From Burkholderiaceae bacterium (GTDB taxonomy: Bacteria > Pseudomonadota > Gammaproteobacteria > Burkholderiales > Burkholderiaceae_E): a stretch of 36,530 nt of DNA. Below are positions 32,953-36,530 of this stretch, one piece after another (within the stretch, counting starts at the first letter, position 1; each line of letters begins with the position of its first letter). Location of the stretch: assembly GCA_021463505.1 (NCBI GenBank), contig JAJTYR010000033.1:1-36530 (forward strand), in the 5' to 3' direction. The translations under genes were made by a program, and so were the position numbers. The notes below the pieces were generated by a model. That model was not told the DNA's origin. It ran no database searches and saw only the letters and a program-made list of their open reading frames with translations.

Positions 32953-34688
32953 CCCGGGTCGACAAGGCGATGCACAGGGTGATGGACAGGGCGACGCCCG
33001 TTCCGAAGCGGGTCGCTGGCCACCGCCGCCCGCTGCTGGCCGTCTGGACCCTGGCGCTCTGGCTGGCGGTGGCCGGCAACCTGCCCCTGTGGGCCAGGGT
33101 CGCCACGCTGGGCGGTTCGGGTTCGCAGCAACTGGCGCTCTTCGGCGGGTTGGGCTTGATGGTGGCGGGCGGCACGGCGGCGCTGCTGTCGCTCGCCGCC
33201 TGGCCGCGCGTGTTTCGCACGGTGGGGAGCGTGCTGGCGCTGGTGAGCGCCCTGAACAGCTACTTCATGCTGCAGTATGGCGTGGTGATCGACCTCGGCA
33301 TGCTCGCCAACGTCGCACAGACCGACCTGCGCGAAGTGCGCGACCTGCTCTCCTGGCCGCTGCTGCTCACCGTGCTCGTCGTGGCCGGTCCGCCGACCTG
33401 GTGGATCTGGCACCGGCCGCTTGCGCGCCGCGGCTGGCTGCCGCAGTGCGGGCGAAACGCGCTCGGAATGGTCGGCGGCCTCGCTCTGGTGACGCTCGCG
33501 GCGCTGCTCGCGTTCCAGGATCTCGCCTCGCTGATGCGCAACGACCGGTCGTTGCGCTACATGATCAATCCGCTGAACACGGTCTACGCTGCCACGCGGC
33601 TGGCAGCCGATCAGCTTCAGGACGAGCGCCGCGAATGGCTCGCCACCGGCGAGGATGCGCGGTCGGGCCCGAGTTACGGCTCGCAGCGACGCCCGCCACT
33701 GCTGCTGGTGGTGGTGGGCGAAACCGCGCGCGCACGGAATTTCGGACTCAACGGCTATCGACGCGCGACCACGCCGGCGCTCGCCCGCTGGCAGGCAACG
33801 CAGGGACTGGTCAATTTCACGCAGGTCGAGTCCTGCGGCACCAGCACGCAGGTGTCGCTACCGTGCATGTTCTCGCCGCTTGCGCGCGCGCAGGGCGGCG
33901 ATCGCAGCACCGACCGCGAGAACCTGCTCGACGTACTGCAGCGGGCCGGCCTGGCCGTGCTGTGGATCGACAACCAGGCTGGCTGCAAGGGCGTGTGCGC
34001 GCGCGTGCCGACCGTGAGCACGACCGCCCTGGGCATCCCGGACCTGTGCGACGGCGGCGAGTGCTTCGACGAGGTGATGTTGCACGACCTCGACCAGCGG
34101 ATCGCTGCACTGGACGCGCAGCGCCGCGCGCGCGGCGTGGTCGTGGTGATGCACCAGATGGGCAGCCACGGACCGGCCTATTTCCGGCGCGCGCCACCGG
34201 GGCGAAAACCGTTCCAGCCCGAATGCGCGAGCAACACGTTGTCGGACTGCACGCCCGAGGCGCTGCGCAACGCGTACGACAACACGATCGCCTACACCGA
34301 TCACTTCCTCGACCTGGCGCTGCAGTGGCTGAAAGCGCGCGCCGACGCCGGCGCCTGGGACAGCGGCCTGGTCTACGTGTCCGACCACGGCGAGTCCCTC
34401 GGGGAGAACGGCCTGTACCTGCACGGGATGGCGCGGGCGCTCGCCCCGCGCGAGCAGACGCACGTGCCGATGGTGATGTGGCTGTCTTCCGGCCTTCTGG
34501 GGCGCAGCGGGCTGGATGGCGCATGCCTGCGCGCGCACGCCGGGGACGCGATCTCGCACGATCACCTGTTCCACACCGTACTCGGCCTGATGGACATCGG
34601 GACGGGCGTCTACGATCGCACGCTCGACGCGCTGGCACCCTGCGCGGCGCGCCGGCTGGTGCAGACGCCACAGCGACCGGCGTCGTGA
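32940..34688 (+). CDS. eptA: EptA/MCR-type lipid A phosphoethanolamine transferase
   Basis: Adds phosphoethanolamine to lipid A at the periplasmic face, lowering negative charge and cationic-peptide binding. 582 residues. Membrane segments at ~33-50, 65-88, 95-117, 138-158 and 175-193 are followed by the soluble domain. Zinc-site and catalytic residues are Glu261 in VVVGETARARNFGLNGY, nucleophile Thr303 in SCGTSTQVSLPCMFS (with flanking Cys299 and Cys309 as a likely disulfide), His410 in MHQMGSHGPAYF, Asp482/His483 in YVSDHGESLGENGLYLHG, and His495. MNP-type LNTVYAATRLA precedes the soluble part. It follows a two-component system and an LtaS-like gene, a context in which such enzymes are usually induced. 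Confidence 0.94.
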   Translation: MDSLTRVDKAMHRVMDRATPVPKRVAGHRRPLLAVWTLALWLAVAGNLPLWARVATLGGSGSQQLALFGGLGLMVAGGTAALLSLAAWPRVFRTVGSVLALVSALNSYFMLQYGVVIDLGMLANVAQTDLREVRDLLSWPLLLTVLVVAGPPTWWIWHRPLARRGWLPQCGRNALGMVGGLALVTLAALLAFQDLASLMRNDRSLRYMINPLNTVYAATRLAADQLQDERREWLATGEDARSGPSYGSQRRPPLLLVVVGETARARNFGLNGYRRATTPALARWQATQGLVNFTQVESCGTSTQVSLPCMFSPLARAQGGDRSTDRENLLDVLQRAGLAVLWIDNQAGCKGVCARVPTVSTTALGIPDLCDGGECFDEVMLHDLDQRIAALDAQRRARGVVVVMHQMGSHGPAYFRRAPPGRKPFQPECASNTLSDCTPEALRNAYDNTIAYTDHFLDLALQWLKARADAGAWDSGLVYVSDHGESLGENGLYLHGMARALAPREQTHVPMVMWLSSGLLGRSGLDGACLRAHAGDAISHDHLFHTVLGLMDIGTGVYDRTLDALAPCAARRLVQTPQRPAS

Positions 34689-34703
34689 GAGCCGCCGCGG
34701 CTC
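34689..34703. terminator. Possible bidirectional hairpin between convergent eptA and ykgJ-like genes
   Basis: A perfect 6-bp palindrome GAGCCG-CCG-CGGCTC fills the 13-bp gap between the two facing stop codons. There is no T-tract, so its role in termination is a guess. Confidence 0.3.
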
Positions 34704-35088
34704 AGGCCGACGGTACGAAGTCGGGGTCGTCCTGGTGCTTGCGCTCGAAGCGCAGGAAGTCGTAGTAGCCGCACTTGCTGCCGTTCGGGTACTGCCGGCA
34801 CACCGCAGGGCGCGCCGCATAGATGGTGCAGCGGCGCGCATCGGTGTCGAAGAAGCGGCAGATCGATCCGTAGACCTCGTCCTTGCGGTGGCGCAGGATC
34901 CGCTCGTCGCTGTCATCGTCCCGGTAGCGCCGTGTGAAGCGCTTCTCCGCCTCGGCCACCGACACGCCGAAGTGCCTGGCCAGGCGGGCGAGGTCGGCGC
35001 GCTTCACTTCGATGCGCGGATAGCTGCAGCAGTAGCCCGGGCACTTCGAGCAGTCGTAGGTGATCCGGGTCGGCTTGGCGGCGGGCAT
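34702..35088 (-). CDS. YkgJ-family cysteine-cluster protein
   Basis: A 128-residue probable metal or Fe-S cluster-binding protein of the YkgJ/CxxCxxCC family. Cysteines are at residues 13, 16, 20 and 21 (YDCSKCPGYCCSYPRIEV), then in SICRFF, RRCTIYAARPAVCRQYP and SKCGYYDF. This is the full eight-cysteine pattern of the family. The middle is a charged helical region (VAEAEKRFTRRYRDDDSDER). ATG 35088 is taken as the start because conservation begins soon after; a TTG at 35124 would add 12 residues. Family members have no settled biochemical role. It follows the mnmC 3' end by 249 bp on the same strand. Confidence 0.9.
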   Translation of the reverse strand: MPAAKPTRITYDCSKCPGYCCSYPRIEVKRADLARLARHFGVSVAEAEKRFTRRYRDDDSDERILRHRKDEVYGSICRFFDTDARRCTIYAARPAVCRQYPNGSKCGYYDFLRFERKHQDDPDFVPSA

Positions 35089-35337
35089 GTCGTGTGGATC
35101 AGCGGGTTGCGTGGGGGAGCGCAAGTGTAGCGTGCCCGGAGGAGGGCAGCGTCTCTGCGGCCGCGAGGGCCTGCAACGGCGCAGAACCCGCTCGCGCTCG
35201 GGAAACGCGCGATGCTTGCCGTGAAACGCGTTGCACGGCGCAGAACGCGCGGAATTCGAGCAGCCGTACCGGGCATCGTTGTGCCGGGCAACTGCGTGCG
35301 GGGCGACCGTTGGGCGAGGCGAGCGTTGGGCGGGGAA
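35089..35337. other. Intergenic region between mnmC and the ykgJ-like gene, nothing identified
   Basis: I see no supported coding frame, RNA gene or clear promoter here. The only structure is a short imperfect repetition (GTTGGGCG twice around 35310-35332, and related TTGTGCCG sequences). Confidence 0.5.
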
Positions 35338-36530
35338 TCATTGTGCCGTGCAGCGCCGCCGCAGCATCCGCCTGACGAAGCGCGTCGGATCGAGCGCGCG
35401 CAGCAGGTCGGCTTCCAGCGGCAGCGGGTCGCCTTCGACGAGCGCGGGCAACAGCTCCGCGGCGAGCGCAGCCCACAGCAGCCCGCGCGAGCCGAACGCG
35501 AAGGCGCCGTACAGCCCGGGCGCACGCGGCACCGGCAGCCGATCGTTGCGCAGCAGTTCCGCAGCCGCCCGCAGTGCGGCCGTTTCGTCTGCGAGCGCGC
35601 CGATCACCGGCATCCGGTCGGCGCTCGTGAAACGATGGCCCACCGGGCCCGATCGGGCACCCGCGAGCCAGGCATTCGCGTCGCCGCCGATCATGTGCGC
35701 CAGCCGGTGCAGGTTGGCGGCGTCGACCTGGCGTGAGGGTGCGAGCGAGTCGCCATCGTCGTAGCTGGACCCCGCGAGGATTGCGTCGCCGAGCGGCGCG
35801 GCATAGGCGGTCCCGCTCAACACGGTGCGCAGTGCGCCGACCTGAGCGCGTCCGATCAGGGTCGCCTGGCCGCGCACGCGCCGCAGCGCGAGCGAAGTGC
35901 TCCCCGCCAGCCGCGCAGCGTCGCCGGCGTTGGCCAGGACCGCGATTGCGGCGGTGCCCAGCGCACGACCGTCCGGGGCGCGGGCCAGCCATCCGCCGCA
36001 GGCGGGTTCGAGGGTCGTGACCGAAGCGTCGGTGCGCAGGATGACCCCCGGAGTGGACAGCCAGGCCTGCACCGGAAATGCCGGATCGAGCGCATCGCAG
36101 CCGGGCAGCCACAGTGCGCCGTGCGGCAGGCGCAGGCCGGCAGCGTCCGACGCTTCGGCAGACGTCAGCGGCCGTACGAACGAGGCGGGGAAGGCCAGGC
36201 GCGCGAGCATCGCCGCGCGACGCGCGGCTTCGCGCTCGCCGCCGTCCACCAGCAGCTTGCCGAGCGGCGCACGCTGCGGCATTGCGGCGTCGCGCACCCG
36301 CCACGCGAGCGCTGCACGGCTCAGACGCGCGAGCGGATTGTCGTCCGGCGACAGGTGCAGGTGATCGGCGCACAGCGGTTGTGCCGATCCCCCGCGAAGC
36401 GGCGCGCCCGCGGCCTCGAACACGGTGACCTGCCAGCCACGACGCGCCAGGCCGGCGGCCGACGCCGCGCCCGCCAGCCCTGCGCCGACCACCAGCGCGC
36501 GGCGTGCCGGCCAGCGCGGCAGCGGCTCGG
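35338..36530 (-). CDS. mnmC: MnmC C-terminal FAD-dependent tRNA-modification domain (5' end off window)
   Basis: The FAD-dependent MnmC(o) part of the enzyme that converts cmnm5(s2)U34 to nm5(s2)U34 in tRNA. The visible frame reaches the window edge and begins EPLPRWPARRALVVGAGLAG, with the dinucleotide-binding GAGLAGA and the following ARRGWQVTVFEAA. MnmC features follow: GGSAQPLCADHLHLSPDDNPLARLSR-like after FEAAGAPLRGG, LWLPGCDALDPAFPVQAWL, VLANAGDAARLAG, RRVRGQATLI, ILAGSSYDDGD, GPVGHRFTSADRMPVIGAL and FAFGSRGLLWAALAAELL. A GTG at 36492 is not the true start, because conserved residues precede it. Whether the N-terminal methyltransferase domain is fused cannot be told. Confidence 0.92.
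   Translation of the reverse strand, partial: EPLPRWPARRALVVGAGLAGAASAAGLARRGWQVTVFEAAGAPLRGGSAQPLCADHLHLSPDDNPLARLSRAALAWRVRDAAMPQRAPLGKLLVDGGEREAARRAAMLARLAFPASFVRPLTSAEASDAAGLRLPHGALWLPGCDALDPAFPVQAWLSTPGVILRTDASVTTLEPACGGWLARAPDGRALGTAAIAVLANAGDAARLAGSTSLALRRVRGQATLIGRAQVGALRTVLSGTAYAAPLGDAILAGSSYDDGDSLAPSRQVDAANLHRLAHMIGGDANAWLAGARSGPVGHRFTSADRMPVIGALADETAALRAAAELLRNDRLPVPRAPGLYGAFAFGSRGLLWAALAAELLPALVEGDPLPLEADLLRALDPTRFVRRMLRRRCTAQ

Overview
The window is chromosomal DNA from a very GC-rich Gram-negative bacterium. The gene order era-recO-pdxJ-acpS-nagZ, the FadH, TesA/YbbA and YbiT homologues, and a lipid A-modifying EptA-type enzyme all point to Betaproteobacteria, most likely Burkholderiales. 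This is inference from gene content; no rRNA is present to fix the lineage. Coding density is high, with many ATGA or TGATG stop/start overlaps.

Left part (1-9.2 kb, + strand): a tightly packed housekeeping run of era, recO, pdxJ, acpS, nagZ, uvrC and pgsA. It is followed by tRNA-Gly(GCC) with a near-consensus promoter, an intrinsic terminator, tRNA-Cys(GCA), a small unknown secreted protein, and a full-length 2,4-dienoyl-CoA reductase (fadH). From 9.2 to 9.85 kb, a tRNA-Leu(UAA) gene sits between two decayed minus-strand gene fragments. One is the N-terminus of a secreted protein. The other is a frameshifted, truncated MNT-type nucleotidyltransferase.

Middle (9.85-23.3 kb): a GDSL esterase (tesA-like) is translationally coupled to a MOT1-type molybdate/sulfate transporter on the minus strand. 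Divergent to them is a YbbA-like ABC ATPase that lacks its usual permease partner. A long minus-strand run, read in the direction of transcription, is dctP-dctQ-dctM (TRAP transporter), nnr (NAD(P)HX repair) and pgi. Divergent to dctP are a MarR-like regulator and a 1228-residue fused 5-oxoprolinase/hydantoinase. The two sides are separated by overlapping divergent promoters and a pair of AACGTT palindromes. The whole reads as a self-contained, regulated uptake-and-hydrolysis locus for 5-oxoproline or a related cyclic amide.

Right part (23.3-36.5 kb): purL and a YbiT-type ABC-F protein are nearly contiguous. They are followed by an OmpR-family response regulator, its histidine kinase, a 10-bp tandem repeat, an LTA-synthase-like membrane sulfatase-fold protein that appears to lack two conserved segments, and an EptA/MCR-type phosphoethanolamine transferase. 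This looks like an envelope-modification module with its own two-component system. Convergent to it are a YkgJ-type cysteine-cluster protein and the C-terminal FAD domain of mnmC, whose 5' end runs off the window.

I found no CRISPR array, insertion sequence, prophage or obvious defence island. The most noteworthy items are the divergent TRAP/5-oxoprolinase locus with its putative operator, the shortened LTA-synthase-like protein beside EptA and the two-component system, and the gene debris around tRNA-Leu.
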